64,000 nt of DNA from Shewanella sp. HN-41 (GCF_000217915.1 NZ_AFOZ01000018.1:16300-80299), one strand, 5' to 3'; positions 19,028-27,877 are shown, counted from the first letter of the stretch. Notes: generated from the letters alone by a model not told the origin. Translations and numbers: made by a program.

Positions 19028-19515
19028 TTAGTTTACCGTTCTTGCTGCCATTAAGTGTTAACTGTAAAAAATTGTAAGAATTTATATTTAATTTTTTTCA
19101 GTTTATTTCCTGCTCATAACTTATTTTAATTGTGCTTATTTTTAAGATTTTGAAGATGTTTAATGTCTCCAATAAATTTCACTTTTTATTAACAATTCTG
19201 TGTGGTAATGTTAATAATATTATAAGTCTTTAGTTTGATTTTTTGTTATTTCATTTATTTTAATCATCAATTCCCATCTTTTGCTTATTTGTATGTGTTT
19301 GATATTTAATGCTTTAATCTTATATTGTTTTGCTTGGTAAAAAAACAATTGTTAACCAATTTAAAACTTATGTTTATAAAATGTTTTAACTTCTTCGTTA
19401 TTGTTGCATTATATATTTAAGTGGAAATGTTAGTTGTCTTACTCTCTAGCTGATAACTGGGTTTTTACTTTGAAGGAACATATAAAAATATTTTAATGTT
19501 AAAGGGATATATAAC
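19028..19515. other. Very AT-rich 488-bp intergenic region upstream of the TonB-dependent receptor
   Basis: No gene is supported here. The stretch is strikingly AT-rich compared with the flanks and contains AACAATTGTT (19344-19353), flanked by TTGGT on the left and ACCAA on the right at unequal distances. It must hold the promoter of the receptor; no confident Fur box was found. Confidence 0.6.
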
Positions 19516-22422
19516 ATGTTTAAGGATTCTAAATTAGCCTGCTCAATTAAGCTAGCCTGTGCATTCGGAGTTGTTGCATCTTGCACTTTTCCTGTAATTG
19601 CAGAGGAAGCACAAGCAAATGATCAAATAGAAAAAGTTGCTGTAACTGGCTCTCGTATTGCTAAACCAGAATTAACTCAACCATCCCCAATCGTTAGTAT
19701 TGGAGCTGAAGAATTGGCTAAGTTTGGTAACTCTGACCTTGCCAGCATACTTTCTGAGTTACCTTCTATTGGCGCGACGAATACTATTATTGGTAATAAT
19801 AATAGTAATGAGAGCGCAGGTGTGAGCTCTGCTGACTTGCGACGTTTAGGTGCAAACCGTACTCTTGTACTCGTTAACGGCAAGCGACATGTAGCAGGCG
19901 AACCTGGTTCTGCTCAGGTTGATTTATCGACCATTCCAGCAAGCATGATTTCAAGAGTTGAAATCGTGACTGGTGGCGCCTCAGCTATTTATGGCTCCGA
20001 TGCAGTATCTGGTGTTATTAACATTATCTTAAAAGAAAACTATCAAGGTTTTGAGTTTAATGCTCGGACCTCAGGCTCATTAGAAGGTGTCGGTACGCAA
20101 GAGCATTCTTTTGACATGCTAACAGGTGCTGATATTGTCGATGGACGCGGTAATGTGACTTTCTTCGCTGGTTATGACCGCACTAAAGAAGTGATGTCAC
20201 GTGATATTCGCCAGTTTGATTCATGGGGAACAATTATCAACCCTGATAGTAAAGGGGAAGACGATGGAATTCCAGATAGATTACGCGTGCCGAAGGTCTA
20301 TTCAGAAATGATTAGCGCTACGGGCGTTATCAATGCCTTTGGTGGTGCAGGTGGTCGTTGGACATTTGATCAGGCTGGTAACCCTCTAGTGCAAGTTGAA
20401 CGTGACGGTGATAATAGTTTCGCATTTGGTTCTTTCCCTAATGGTTGTGATACCTGTTTTGATTCCGAGTCCTATGAAAACTACATCCCAGGAGTTGAGC
20501 GTATTACTGTTGGATCATCATTCAATTTTGATTTAAATGATAATATTCAACTATATAGCGACTTTAAATATGTTAAGGCGGATATTCGTCAACAGTTCCA
20601 GCCATCATTCCGTTTTGGTGATGACACAATTAATGTTGTAGATAATGCCTTTTTAGATGAAGGTTTACGTAAAACGCTCTTAGATGCTGGTCAAACAGAA
20701 GTTGTTTTTGCAAAGTTTTTTGATGAGTTAGGCAACCGCAGTGCCGATAATACCCGTGAGTTGTTCCGTTATGTAGGTGGATTTAAAGGTGGCTTTACTT
20801 TAAGTGAAACAATTTTTAATTATGATACTTACTTTGTATATGGTGAAACTCGAAATCAACGTAAAACATTGAATGATTTAATACCAGATAATTTTGTTGC
20901 TGCATTAGATTCGGTGATCGATCCTGCAACAGGTTTAGCTGCGTGTCGAAGCCAAGTGCCTAGTGCACAGGGGCCTGGGTATAAAGATCCAGCATCTGTC
21001 AACGGTGGTGATTGTGTTGCTTATAATCCTTTTGGTTTAGGCCAAGCATCCGCTGAAGCACGTGATTGGATATCTGCTGACGTTACACGTGAAGATAAAA
21101 TTACTCAGCAAGTAATTGGTGGAACATTAGCAACCGATTCAGCCGAGCTATTTGAACTTCAAGGTGGCCCAGTTGCTATGGTTGTTGGTTTCGAATATCG
21201 CGAAGAAACTTCTGCTTCCGTTACCGATGAATTTACTAAGGCTGGATTTTTAACGAATGCTGCAACACCTGACTCTTATGGTGAATACGATGTAATGGAA
21301 TACTTCATTGAAGTAAACATTCCATTAATCAAAGATTTAGCATTTGCTCACGAGTTAAGTGTTGATGGTGCTTATCGCGATGCTGATTACTCACATTCAG
21401 GGAAAACTGAAGCTTGGAAAGTTGGGTTGTTTTATGCTCCATTCGAACAACTGAGTTTACGTGGTACTTATGGTGAGGCTGTACGTGCTCCTAATATAGC
21501 CGAGGCATTTAGCCCTCGTTCACCAGGATTTGCTCGTGTCTCTGATCCATGTGATGCCGATAATATTAATGATGATCCCGATCGCGTTGCAAACTGTGCA
21601 GCTCTTGGCGTTCCTGTAGGCTTCCAAGCTAACGATAACGTTTCTGTTGATATTATCTCTGGAGGTAACTCTGAATTAGATCCAGAAACATCAACTTCCT
21701 TTACTGGTGGTATTGTTTGGGAACCTACTTTTGTTGATAAATTAGCGTTCACAATTGATTATTATGATATTGAAATCAAAGATGCTATTACATCAATTGA
21801 AGCACAGGTAGTTGCTGATAACTGTGTTGATGCAACAGGTTCTCCTGATAGTACATTCTGTTCTCAAGTTGACCGAGATCCTACTACTCATGATATTACT
21901 TTGGTTCGTTCTGGATATTTAAATACTTCAGCACTTTATACTAGAGGTATTGAGTTTCAAGCAAGCTACGGTTTGGATTTAGCTAGCTTTAACGCACCTG
22001 GTGAGTTGAAGTTTAATTTACTTGCAAACCAATTGCTTGAGCTTGAACAGCTCGAGTTCCAGAATCGTCCTGATGAAGTGAATGATGAAAAAGGCGAAGT
22101 GGGAGATCCAGAATTACAATTCCGTTTAAGTGCTGATTACCGTTTAGATGATTTAACTGTAAGTTGGTCAACCCGTTACATTGATCGTGTTGTTACTTAT
22201 GATATATCTAAAAATGGTGGTTCACCTGAGGATTTAGCTCCTGGATACATTGGTTCTATGACTACACATGATTTATCTGCAACATATTATTTAAGTGATA
22301 ACGTCATGATCAATGGTGGTATTCGTAACCTATTTGACTCTTTACCACCTGGTTATACTAATGATGCTTTGTATGACTTAGTCGGCCGTAGAGCTTTCCT
22401 AGGCATAAAAGTGAACATGTAA
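19516..22422 (+). CDS. TonB-dependent outer-membrane receptor
   Basis: This is a 968-residue receptor. A signal peptide (about residues 1-30, ending near CTFPVIAEEA) is followed by a plug domain. That domain contains IEKVAVTGSRIAKPELTQPSPIV, LASILSELPSIG, LGANRTLVLVNGKR and the IYGSDAVSGVINIILK end of the plug. The remaining 750 residues are a beta-barrel ending LVGRRAFLGIKVNM. The GSRI opening is typical of the Shewanella/Xanthomonas-type receptors that import peptides, glycans or siderophores. The substrate is not evident, since no linked degradative genes exist. Base composition is more AT-rich than the neighbours. It is monocistronic, with a terminator at 22448-22476. Confidence 0.92.
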   Translation: MFKDSKLACSIKLACAFGVVASCTFPVIAEEAQANDQIEKVAVTGSRIAKPELTQPSPIVSIGAEELAKFGNSDLASILSELPSIGATNTIIGNNNSNESAGVSSADLRRLGANRTLVLVNGKRHVAGEPGSAQVDLSTIPASMISRVEIVTGGASAIYGSDAVSGVINIILKENYQGFEFNARTSGSLEGVGTQEHSFDMLTGADIVDGRGNVTFFAGYDRTKEVMSRDIRQFDSWGTIINPDSKGEDDGIPDRLRVPKVYSEMISATGVINAFGGAGGRWTFDQAGNPLVQVERDGDNSFAFGSFPNGCDTCFDSESYENYIPGVERITVGSSFNFDLNDNIQLYSDFKYVKADIRQQFQPSFRFGDDTINVVDNAFLDEGLRKTLLDAGQTEVVFAKFFDELGNRSADNTRELFRYVGGFKGGFTLSETIFNYDTYFVYGETRNQRKTLNDLIPDNFVAALDSVIDPATGLAACRSQVPSAQGPGYKDPASVNGGDCVAYNPFGLGQASAEARDWISADVTREDKITQQVIGGTLATDSAELFELQGGPVAMVVGFEYREETSASVTDEFTKAGFLTNAATPDSYGEYDVMEYFIEVNIPLIKDLAFAHELSVDGAYRDADYSHSGKTEAWKVGLFYAPFEQLSLRGTYGEAVRAPNIAEAFSPRSPGFARVSDPCDADNINDDPDRVANCAALGVPVGFQANDNVSVDIISGGNSELDPETSTSFTGGIVWEPTFVDKLAFTIDYYDIEIKDAITSIEAQVVADNCVDATGSPDSTFCSQVDRDPTTHDITLVRSGYLNTSALYTRGIEFQASYGLDLASFNAPGELKFNLLANQLLELEQLEFQNRPDEVNDEKGEVGDPELQFRLSADYRLDDLTVSWSTRYIDRVVTYDISKNGGSPEDLAPGYIGSMTTHDLSATYYLSDNVMINGGIRNLFDSLPPGYTNDALYDLVGRRAFLGIKVNM

Positions 22423-22447
22423 TTTAAGCGATTATAGGTTTTTTAAG

Positions 22448-22476
22448 ATGCAATCCTCATGGGTTGCATTTTTTTT
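22448..22476 (+). terminator. Rho-independent terminator after the TonB-dependent receptor
   Basis: ATGCAATCC (22448-22456) pairs with GGGTTGCAT (22461-22469) around TCAT, followed by a run of T residues to 22476. Confidence 0.88.
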
Positions 22477-22561
22477 AACCAATTAGATTAAACATTTTAG
22501 TTATGTTTGCATACATTTTGGCTGGTAAAGTAGATGCACTATACGATCAGAACTTAAATAT

Positions 22562-22590
22562 AAGCCACTCGAATGAGTGGCTTGTTTTTA
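22562..22590 (+). terminator. Second terminator-like hairpin
   Basis: AAGCCACTC (22562-22570) pairs perfectly with GAGTGGCTT (22575-22583) around a GAAT tetraloop, followed by GTTTTT. It has no gene of its own immediately upstream. It may be a backup terminator or the end of a short unannotated transcript from the 22480-22560 gap. Confidence 0.6.
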
Positions 22591-22696
22591 CAGCATATTT
22601 TTAACGTAACTAGAAAAACGCATTTACAAAAGTATCGTGCATGACCAAGTGACTTTGGGGCCATAAATGAACGATAACGTTGTACAGCGACATATC

Positions 22697-22756
22697 CTAG
22701 TGGATAAAGAAAAATAGTCACATACTCAACACCCTGGCCAGCAAGGTATTACGGGT
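22697..22756 (-). pseudogene. Remnant of an azlD 3' end
   Basis: These 60 bases align without gaps to the last 60 bases of the intact azlD at 25040-25099, with 8 mismatches by eye. Read on the minus strand they give TRNTLLARVLSM, an in-frame TGA, then LFFFIH and a TAG exactly where azlD ends with LFFVIH and TAG. The remnant abuts the stop codon of the VOC gene at 22756. It looks like the scar of an older azlD copy. Confidence 0.8.
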
Positions 22757-23271
22757 TATCTTTTCAACTCGTTGTATGCGCCACTGGCGTAATGTAATTC
22801 ATAGCTGTGACTGTATATTTCTAAAATATTTCCGAAGGGATCTTCCATGTAAATCATGCGGTAAGGTTTTTCACCCGGATAGTAATAACGGGGAGCCTTC
22901 ATGCGTTTTTTGCCGCCAGCGGCTACAATTTTTTCGGCTAATTCTTCCACATTTGGATCTTGTACGCAGAAATGGAAGATACCCGTTTTCCAGTATTCAA
23001 AATTGTTCTCTGGGTTGACTTGATTAGCAAATTGAAACAGCTCGACTCCAATCCTATCACCCGTTGATAAGTGGGCAATTTTGAACGAGCCCCAATTTGG
23101 CCCAAAGACATCGGTACACATTTGTCCGATAGCTGAGTCGTCTTCGACGATTTCAGTCGGTTCCATAATGAGATACCAACCGAGGATTTCGGTGTAGAAT
23201 TTTACCGCGGCATCTAAATCGGGTACTGAAATACCAATATGGGAAAAGGTACGTGGATAAGGTTGATTCAT
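22756..23271 (-). CDS. VOC family protein (lactoylglutathione lyase-like)
   Basis: This 171-residue protein starts with FSHIGISVPDLDAAVKFYTEILGW and ends with YRMIYMEDPFGNILEIYSHSYE. Metal-ligand positions are plausibly H11, the His in GIFHFCVQDP and the Glu in NILEIYSH. It belongs to the VOC superfamily, in the group often annotated as lactoylglutathione lyase or extradiol dioxygenase-like; the true substrate is unknown. It is divergent from a LysR regulator gene across a 200-bp gap, the classical arrangement of a regulator and its target. Its stop codon touches the azlD remnant, which suggests the gene pair arrived as an insert. Confidence 0.85.
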   Translation of the reverse strand: MNQPYPRTFSHIGISVPDLDAAVKFYTEILGWYLIMEPTEIVEDDSAIGQMCTDVFGPNWGSFKIAHLSTGDRIGVELFQFANQVNPENNFEYWKTGIFHFCVQDPNVEELAEKIVAAGGKKRMKAPRYYYPGEKPYRMIYMEDPFGNILEIYSHSYELHYASGAYNELKR

Positions 23272-23471
23272 GGTGACTCCTAATGAGTAAACAGCGATTG
23301 TCAGCTAAAACCTGTGCTGGGTTTGTGGTACTTCTGATTGAATGAACTCAGTTTACTGCGGACAAAACGCTATTAAAAATTATCAATAGTTCTTATTTTG
23401 ATAATTTAAAATTATTAAAATGCGTTTTTTTAGCTACACTCATGATTTAACAATGGCTGTCTGGAACGATA

Positions 23472-24416
23472 ATGCTAAATCAGCAATGGCTAATGACTTT
23501 TATGACCTTGGTTGAGGTGGGACATTTTACCCACACAGCCCATAAACTATTTATGACTCAGCCTGGCGTCAGTCAGCACATTAAAAAGCTCGAGCAGCAG
23601 GTCGGTGCGCCTTTATTGCAACGGATAGGTAAGCGTTTTGAATTAACCGCCGCGGGTGAGATCCTCTATCGTTACGCTCGTCAGCGAGCGATTGACGAAA
23701 CTCAGCTACTGAGTCAGCTACAAACCGATCATGAGTATGTGGGCGATTGTCGCTTTGGTTGCTCAGGTGCGATTGCGAGTCTGCTTTACCCACATTTTCT
23801 TGAGTATCAGAGGCAACATTCTGGGCTGACAGTCACTATGGAGGCTGCGCCGAATAAACGTATAGTCACGGCCATTCTAGATAACCAGTTGGATATTGGC
23901 ATTGTGACTCGGGTAGGTGATGAGGTTGAACTGAGTTATGAGGCGATAGGCCATGCGCCTTTATCCTTGGTATTACCCAGCCAGTATCGGGACCAAGTGC
24001 TGGATATTGAGTTGTTAAATCGCATTGGTTTTATCAATCACCCCGACGGGGAATATTACTTGCAGCAAGTGTTACAAACTAATTTTCAAACCTTGCCTAA
24101 GGGCGCAGTCTCAACGACAGTGGCTGCTCAAGATTTTTCCATACAATCCTCAAAAGTGGCATCTATTCGCCGGACTGGTTATGTAAATCAACTTAGCCAA
24201 ATTTTATTACCTGTATCGAAAGGCTTAGGCTTTACTGTTCTGCCACAAAGTACAGTGGATGCCTTTATTGCACAGGAAAGTTTATGGTCTGTAAGGTTGG
24301 CGCAATCGGTGCGAGAAGCACATTATCTTGTTCATAAGTCACATAGACCACTGCCAAGGCGTTACCATGGCTTCATTGATTTAATTGGCCAATTAATAGG
24401 TAAGCAGGTTGGATAA
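23472..24416 (+). CDS. LysR family transcriptional regulator
   Basis: This is a 314-residue regulator. The N-terminal winged helix is MLNQQWLMTFMTLVEVGHFTHTAHKLFMTQPGVSQHIKKLEQQVGAPLLQR in the usual LysR layout (key parts: VEVGHFTHTAHKL and PGVSQHIKKLE). A substrate-binding domain follows from about residue 90, with FGCSGAIASLLYP opening the first lobe. LysR proteins bind DNA as tetramers and respond to a small co-inducer. The divergent VOC gene is the likely target; the effector is unknown. The ATG at 23472 is taken because it gives the canonical N-terminal length. Confidence 0.9.
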   Translation: MLNQQWLMTFMTLVEVGHFTHTAHKLFMTQPGVSQHIKKLEQQVGAPLLQRIGKRFELTAAGEILYRYARQRAIDETQLLSQLQTDHEYVGDCRFGCSGAIASLLYPHFLEYQRQHSGLTVTMEAAPNKRIVTAILDNQLDIGIVTRVGDEVELSYEAIGHAPLSLVLPSQYRDQVLDIELLNRIGFINHPDGEYYLQQVLQTNFQTLPKGAVSTTVAAQDFSIQSSKVASIRRTGYVNQLSQILLPVSKGLGFTVLPQSTVDAFIAQESLWSVRLAQSVREAHYLVHKSHRPLPRRYHGFIDLIGQLIGKQVG

Positions 24417-24423
24417 CTGTCTA

Positions 24424-24798
24424 TTAACTGTAACTAGCTGAATAAATCAACAATAAAGGTAGTGGGACGGAAAATAGACCGATAAAACGGAATTTATTTT
24501 TGAAGTAGTGCGCCGACCATAGGGCAAACTTTCTATGCAATCTCGCAGGTGTGAACGCTAAGCCCACCCCGACGCAAACTAATACAATACCTATCGCAAA
24601 AATAGCCTGCGGAAACAGGGTATCGGCTGAATAATGGATAAAAATAAGACCCGCAATAATTCGGCTACTCACTTCAACAATATGGAAGTAGGGCTGCTCG
24701 CTAAATGAAATAATGCCCTTAGAGAAAGACTCAGGTTTTACTACCATCACTAGGTTTAATAACAGCATCAACAGACCAGCAAACGCAATAAAGTACAT
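24424..24798 (-). CDS. Small integral membrane protein of unknown function
   Basis: This 124-residue protein has four hydrophobic segments, at about residues 2-20, 42-60, 65-83 and 102-120. Short polar links include KPESFSKGIISFSEQPYFH and TPARLHRKFALWSAHYFKNK. I recognise no catalytic motif and no family with confidence. It is convergent with the LysR gene (7-bp gap) and is followed upstream by a repeat copy. It lies inside the segment bracketed by the azlD remnant and azlD, so it may belong to the same insert as the VOC and LysR genes. Confidence 0.65.
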   Translation of the reverse strand: MYFIAFAGLLMLLLNLVMVVKPESFSKGIISFSEQPYFHIVEVSSRIIAGLIFIHYSADTLFPQAIFAIGIVLVCVGVGLAFTPARLHRKFALWSAHYFKNKFRFIGLFSVPLPLLLIYSASYS

Positions 24799-24838
24799 AG
24801 TGATCCCTTGATGTTGGAACTATAAATCCAGCGGTAAA

Positions 24839-25024
24839 ATTTAGCACTCTCATTCCAGTGACACGCCCCTGTCGCCAACGGTCACTTCCATGGGAGTGCT
24901 TAATTGTTGTTAATTCCTGCGTAACTTTACCTCCAGTTTTTACACTATATCTTCCATTTTCGAGTAGATACATCAGTGTATATTCCCTTTTAACCATAGA
25001 GATATATGGATGTCCTCACTCTTC
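24839..25024 (+). repeat. Copy of the island hairpin repeat (divergent copy next to azlD)
   Basis: It starts TTAGCACTCTCATTCCAGTG and continues with CCAACGGTCACTTCCATGGG and AGTGCTTAAT, forming the outer hairpin. A tail containing GTTAATTCCTG and TTTTAACC and ending ATATGGATGTCCT follows. The order is the same as in the copies at 27660-27877 and 28311-28527, but the centre is shortened (the GGCGGCATCCATGCCGCC core is missing) and many bases differ. It lies just downstream of the azlD stop codon. Confidence 0.8.
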
Positions 25025-25039
25025 TAGCCAACCGCCTGA

Positions 25040-25342
25040 CTAATGAATAACGAAAAATAGCCCCATACTCAACACTGTGGTCAGCAAGGTATTACGGGTG
25101 ACGAGAGCGAGTACCGTCGCGACCACGGCGCAGATGAGGTAGCTGTTGTCCAAGCTGAGATCGAGCTGGCCTTCTTGCACAAAGACTATGGGCGCGAAGA
25201 TAGCGGTGAGGACTGCAGGGGCTGAGTAACTTAAAAAAGTTTGGGTGCCCTTACTTAATCGCAGCGGTAATTTAGGTTCGAGTAGTAAATGACGACTGAT
25301 AAACACGATCGCCGCCATCGAGAAAATCATTAACCAGATCAT
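25040..25342 (-). CDS. azlD: AzlD, small subunit of branched-chain amino acid exporter
   Basis: This 100-residue membrane protein has about four hydrophobic segments and begins MIWLMIFSMAAIVFISRHLLLEP. Its R-H-L-L-x-P segment and RLSKGTQTFLSYSAPAVLTAI are typical of AzlD. With AzlC it forms an exporter of the LIV-E type for branched-chain amino acids or analogues. Its start overlaps the end of azlC by four bases, showing translational coupling. Its 3' end is duplicated as a decayed fragment at 22697-22756. Confidence 0.88.
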   Translation of the reverse strand: MIWLMIFSMAAIVFISRHLLLEPKLPLRLSKGTQTFLSYSAPAVLTAIFAPIVFVQEGQLDLSLDNSYLICAVVATVLALVTRNTLLTTVLSMGLFFVIH

Positions 25343-26118
25343 AGGGTTTCCTCAGTTTGTGTGGCTGTGGTTTCGGCTTTTACGGCTTGTTTATCTTCCC
25401 CGGTGACTTTGGCATAGAGCACACCTGCGGTCATCCCCGACAGGGCGGCAATTAAGAGCCCCGCCTGAATATTAAGCACGGCGCATACTACCGCTAAGGT
25501 GAGCGAAACCAGCACACAGACTAAGATGGACGGCTTTTTCACCGTGGGGACCACGAGTGCTATAAAGGTCGCAGCAATGGCGAAGTCGAGTCCTAATTCG
25601 CCTAAGTTGTCGATGGCATTGCCGGCGATAATGCCGAGCAGGGTGGCGAGGTTCCAACCGATATAAAAACTCAAGCCGCCGCCAAGGGCGTACCAAGGAT
25701 CGAACCTATGTAACTTGCCTTGATTGGCGATGGCAAAGAGTTCATCCGTGAGCAAAAAGCCCAACGTTAGGCGCCACTTTAACGGCAAGGGACTGATCTG
25801 ACTGCGCATCGCCATGGCGTATAACAAGTGGCGCGAAGTGATAAGTAAAGTGGTGATTAAGATACTCCACAGGCCAATACCGGCTTTGACCATCCCCAGT
25901 GCCACTAACTGAGCGGCACCCGCATAGATAATCGCCGACATGGCCTGACTTTCTATGGGCGTGAGCCCGACTTCAATGGCGAATGAGCCCGCTAAAATGC
26001 CCCAAGGTACAACCGCTATCGTCAGCGGCATCATGGCTAAGGTGCCTTTTAAAAAAGCCTTGGTTTTGGTGGGATGCGCGGGAGCAACCTCAGGTTCTAT
26101 AAGTTTGTCGGTGGTCAC
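25339..26118 (-). CDS. azlC: AzlC, large subunit of branched-chain amino acid exporter
   Basis: This is a 259-residue integral membrane protein. GTLAMMPLTIAVVPWGILAGSFAIEVGL is at the N-terminus, AIIYAGAAQLVALGMV near residue 85, ITSRHLLYAMAMRS near residue 115 and FLLTDELFAIAN near residue 140. These are the conserved signatures of AzlC (LIV-E family export, substrates such as leucine, isoleucine and valine). It pairs with azlD downstream by a four-base overlap. The broken AraC-type regulator lying upstream on the same strand was probably its original regulator. Confidence 0.92.
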   Translation of the reverse strand: MTTDKLIEPEVAPAHPTKTKAFLKGTLAMMPLTIAVVPWGILAGSFAIEVGLTPIESQAMSAIIYAGAAQLVALGMVKAGIGLWSILITTLLITSRHLLYAMAMRSQISPLPLKWRLTLGFLLTDELFAIANQGKLHRFDPWYALGGGLSFYIGWNLATLLGIIAGNAIDNLGELGLDFAIAATFIALVVPTVKKPSILVCVLVSLTLAVVCAVLNIQAGLLIAALSGMTAGVLYAKVTGEDKQAVKAETTATQTEETL

Positions 26119-26262
26119 TTAGGCTCCTAAAAATAGTGGCGACGCTAGGGCCGCGGTTAAACAAAGAATGCTTACATAAGGTTTGCTTACTCTGTTAAGA
26201 CCACTCAGTGATGACAGGATGTAAGCAAGCATGAGCATGGCAGATTAACCTAAAGTGGTTGT

Positions 26263-26582
26263 TTAGGCTTGGATAATATTGCGGCCTATTTCTTTAGCAA
26301 ATTGCCCTGGGGTTACGCCGACGGTCTTTTAAAATGCCGATTCAAATGACTTTGATCGTGAAAACCACAATCGAGGGCGACATCGAGTAGCCTGTGTGCC
26401 TTGTTTAATTTACCCTTGGCGAGTCTCACTCTGGCCTGAATTTGGTAAGCGTGGGGCGGTAAGCCGTAATAATGTTGAAATTGCTTGAGTAAATAATAGG
26501 GGCTTAATCCCGCAAGTGTTGCCAGCTCTCCAAGGGAGATATCGACCGCAGGGTGGATGTGAAAGAGCGGCCATGCCGTCAA
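26263..26582 (-). pseudogene. Truncated and frameshifted AraC-family regulator
   Basis: Only the C-terminal double helix-turn-helix remains: VDISLGELATLAGLSPYYLLKQFQHYYGLPPHAYQ, then LLDVALDCGFHDQSHLNRHFKR (the usual Q-S-H-x-N-R-x-F-K-R motif). The N-terminal ligand domain is missing, because the repeat copy starting near 26570 joins directly. A second lesion lies at the 3' end. After HFKR the frame runs to an early stop, but shifting by one base at the AAAA run near 26331-26334 restores TVGVTPGQFAKEIGRNIIQA and a stop at 26263-26265. It lies upstream of azlC and was probably its regulator. Confidence 0.8.
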
Positions 26583-26741
26583 CGGTCACTTCCATGAGAG
26601 TGCTTAATCTCGTTAATTCTTGTGCATCTTTTAGCGGCAGTTTTCACACTATCATCTTTTATTTTCAAGTAGATGCTTTAGATGCACACTTTTTCATCTC
26701 AGAAACATGTGGGTGTCCTGTCTTCTTGGTCTTTTTTGGTA
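26570..26741 (+). repeat. Partial copy of the island repeat truncating the AraC gene
   Basis: Starting at CCATGCCGTCAACGGTCACT it follows the right half of the unit at 27724-27877 almost base for base: GAGAGTGCTTAATCTCGTTA, the TTTTCACACTATCATC part, and CATGTGGGTGTCCTGTC. The left half of the hairpin is absent. The left edge marks where the AraC coding sequence stops matching its family. Confidence 0.85.
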
Positions 26742-26778
26742 TTTATGAATAAGAAAGCGTTAGTTGTTGTCGCTTGTT

Positions 26779-27243
26779 CTACTTTAACTTGAATCGCAAT
26801 TGTTCTATCTGCTTATCGATAGACGCAACCTGTGTATCTGCTTGCTGCGCCACTGCCGACATTTCTTGCGCCAAGCTTTGCTCCCAAGTCGCTCCAGCAA
26901 GATTGTTATTGGCGTAACTTCTATCGTTTCTCAGCGCTACAATACGTTTATCCCTTTGGTCGATAATGAGTTTTCGGTCGTTCTCTAGTTTAGTGATTTC
27001 GCGGCTAATGCGTTGTTTATCAATAAAATCGGTGATTTCTTGTTTTTTATCTGTGTGAGTAATAGTGTTTGCATGGGCAGTATCAGGACCTTTAACGACG
27101 CTACCTATACCACTAAGGTCGACGGGTTGACTATTTTCATCACAGGGTTCGGCCTGATATTTCCCGTCGGCACAGTGATATACGGCGGCATTGGCCGAAA
27201 AAGGCTGGATAAGTGTAAGTAGCAATAATGATTTTCTGTCCAT
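26779..27243 (-). CDS. Secreted DUF4124-like protein with coiled coil
   Basis: This 154-residue protein starts MDRKSLLLLTLIQPFSANA, a signal peptide, followed by AVYHCADGKYQAEPCDENSQPVDLS. This short module, with two cysteines and an opening VY-x-C-x-x-G-K, is typical of DUF4124. The second half (ITKLENDRKLIIDQRDKRIVALRND and later DTQVASIDKQIEQLRFKL) is a heptad-like, charged coiled coil. The role is unknown. I chose the Met at 27243 over 27255 since the signal peptide begins there. It stands alone between repeats. Confidence 0.7.
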   Translation of the reverse strand: MDRKSLLLLTLIQPFSANAAVYHCADGKYQAEPCDENSQPVDLSGIGSVVKGPDTAHANTITHTDKKQEITDFIDKQRISREITKLENDRKLIIDQRDKRIVALRNDRSYANNNLAGATWEQSLAQEMSAVAQQADTQVASIDKQIEQLRFKLK

Positions 27244-27351
27244 AGAACACCCCATTGTCGATTTTGGCTAGATTACTCTGTCGTGGCGTAAAAAACAAAA
27301 CAAGGTCGTGGGGTTTCCCCCCACACCCGACCAAGGAGGACTGCTCGTCCT

Positions 27352-27498
27352 TGCACCTGCGAAAGCTAGCTCGGCATCCATGTCGAGACTCACGCAATTT
27401 ATCTATTCGCCCTGCGGTAACACCGAGGGGAGGTGTATTCTGTTACTTCGGAGTTAACTGTTAATCCCGAGAGATTCAAGCCTGTCCTGTCTTTCTCT
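27352..27498 (+). repeat. 147-bp repeat R2, first copy
   Basis: It runs from TGCACCTGCGAAAGC to CTTTCTCT and is nearly identical to 28073-28219. It contains the palindrome CTCGGCATCCATGTCGAG at 27370-27387. The stretch 27256-27351 before it holds a hairpin-like GGTCGTGGGG/CCCGACC segment and CAAGGA/TCCTTG, with no gene. Confidence 0.9.
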
Positions 27499-27568
27499 TA
27501 ATTTCGTTAATTCCTGTGTACCTTTTTAGTCAGTTTTCACACTATCAATTTCCATTTTCAAGTCGGCA

Positions 27569-27877
27569 CATCAGGACATATATTCACTTTTAACCTTAAA
27601 AATATGTGGATGTCCTTACTCTTTTTACTCTTTTTTGAGGCTATAAGTCCGTCTTTACAATTAAGCACTCTCATTCCAGTGACACGCCATGAACTCATCC
27701 CTGAGGGCTCGACGGCGGCATCCATGCCGCCAACGGTCACTTCCATGAGAGTGCTTAATCTCGTTAATTCCTGTGCATCTTTTAGCGGCAGTTTTCACAC
27801 TATCATCTTTTATTTTCAAGTAGATGCTTTAGATGCACACTTTTTCATCTCAGAAACATGTGGGTGTCCTGTCTTTT
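27569..27877 (+). repeat. 309-bp repeat R1, first copy, with 100-bp hairpin
   Basis: It is almost identical to 28220-28527 (a few base changes and one deleted base by eye). Inside it, ATTAAGCACTCTCAT (27660-27674) pairs with ATGAGAGTGCTTAAT (27745-27759), and the centre holds the palindrome GGCGGCATCCATGCCGCC (27714-27731). The result is a long cruciform-capable element. Open frames across it are not supported as genes. Confidence 0.92.
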
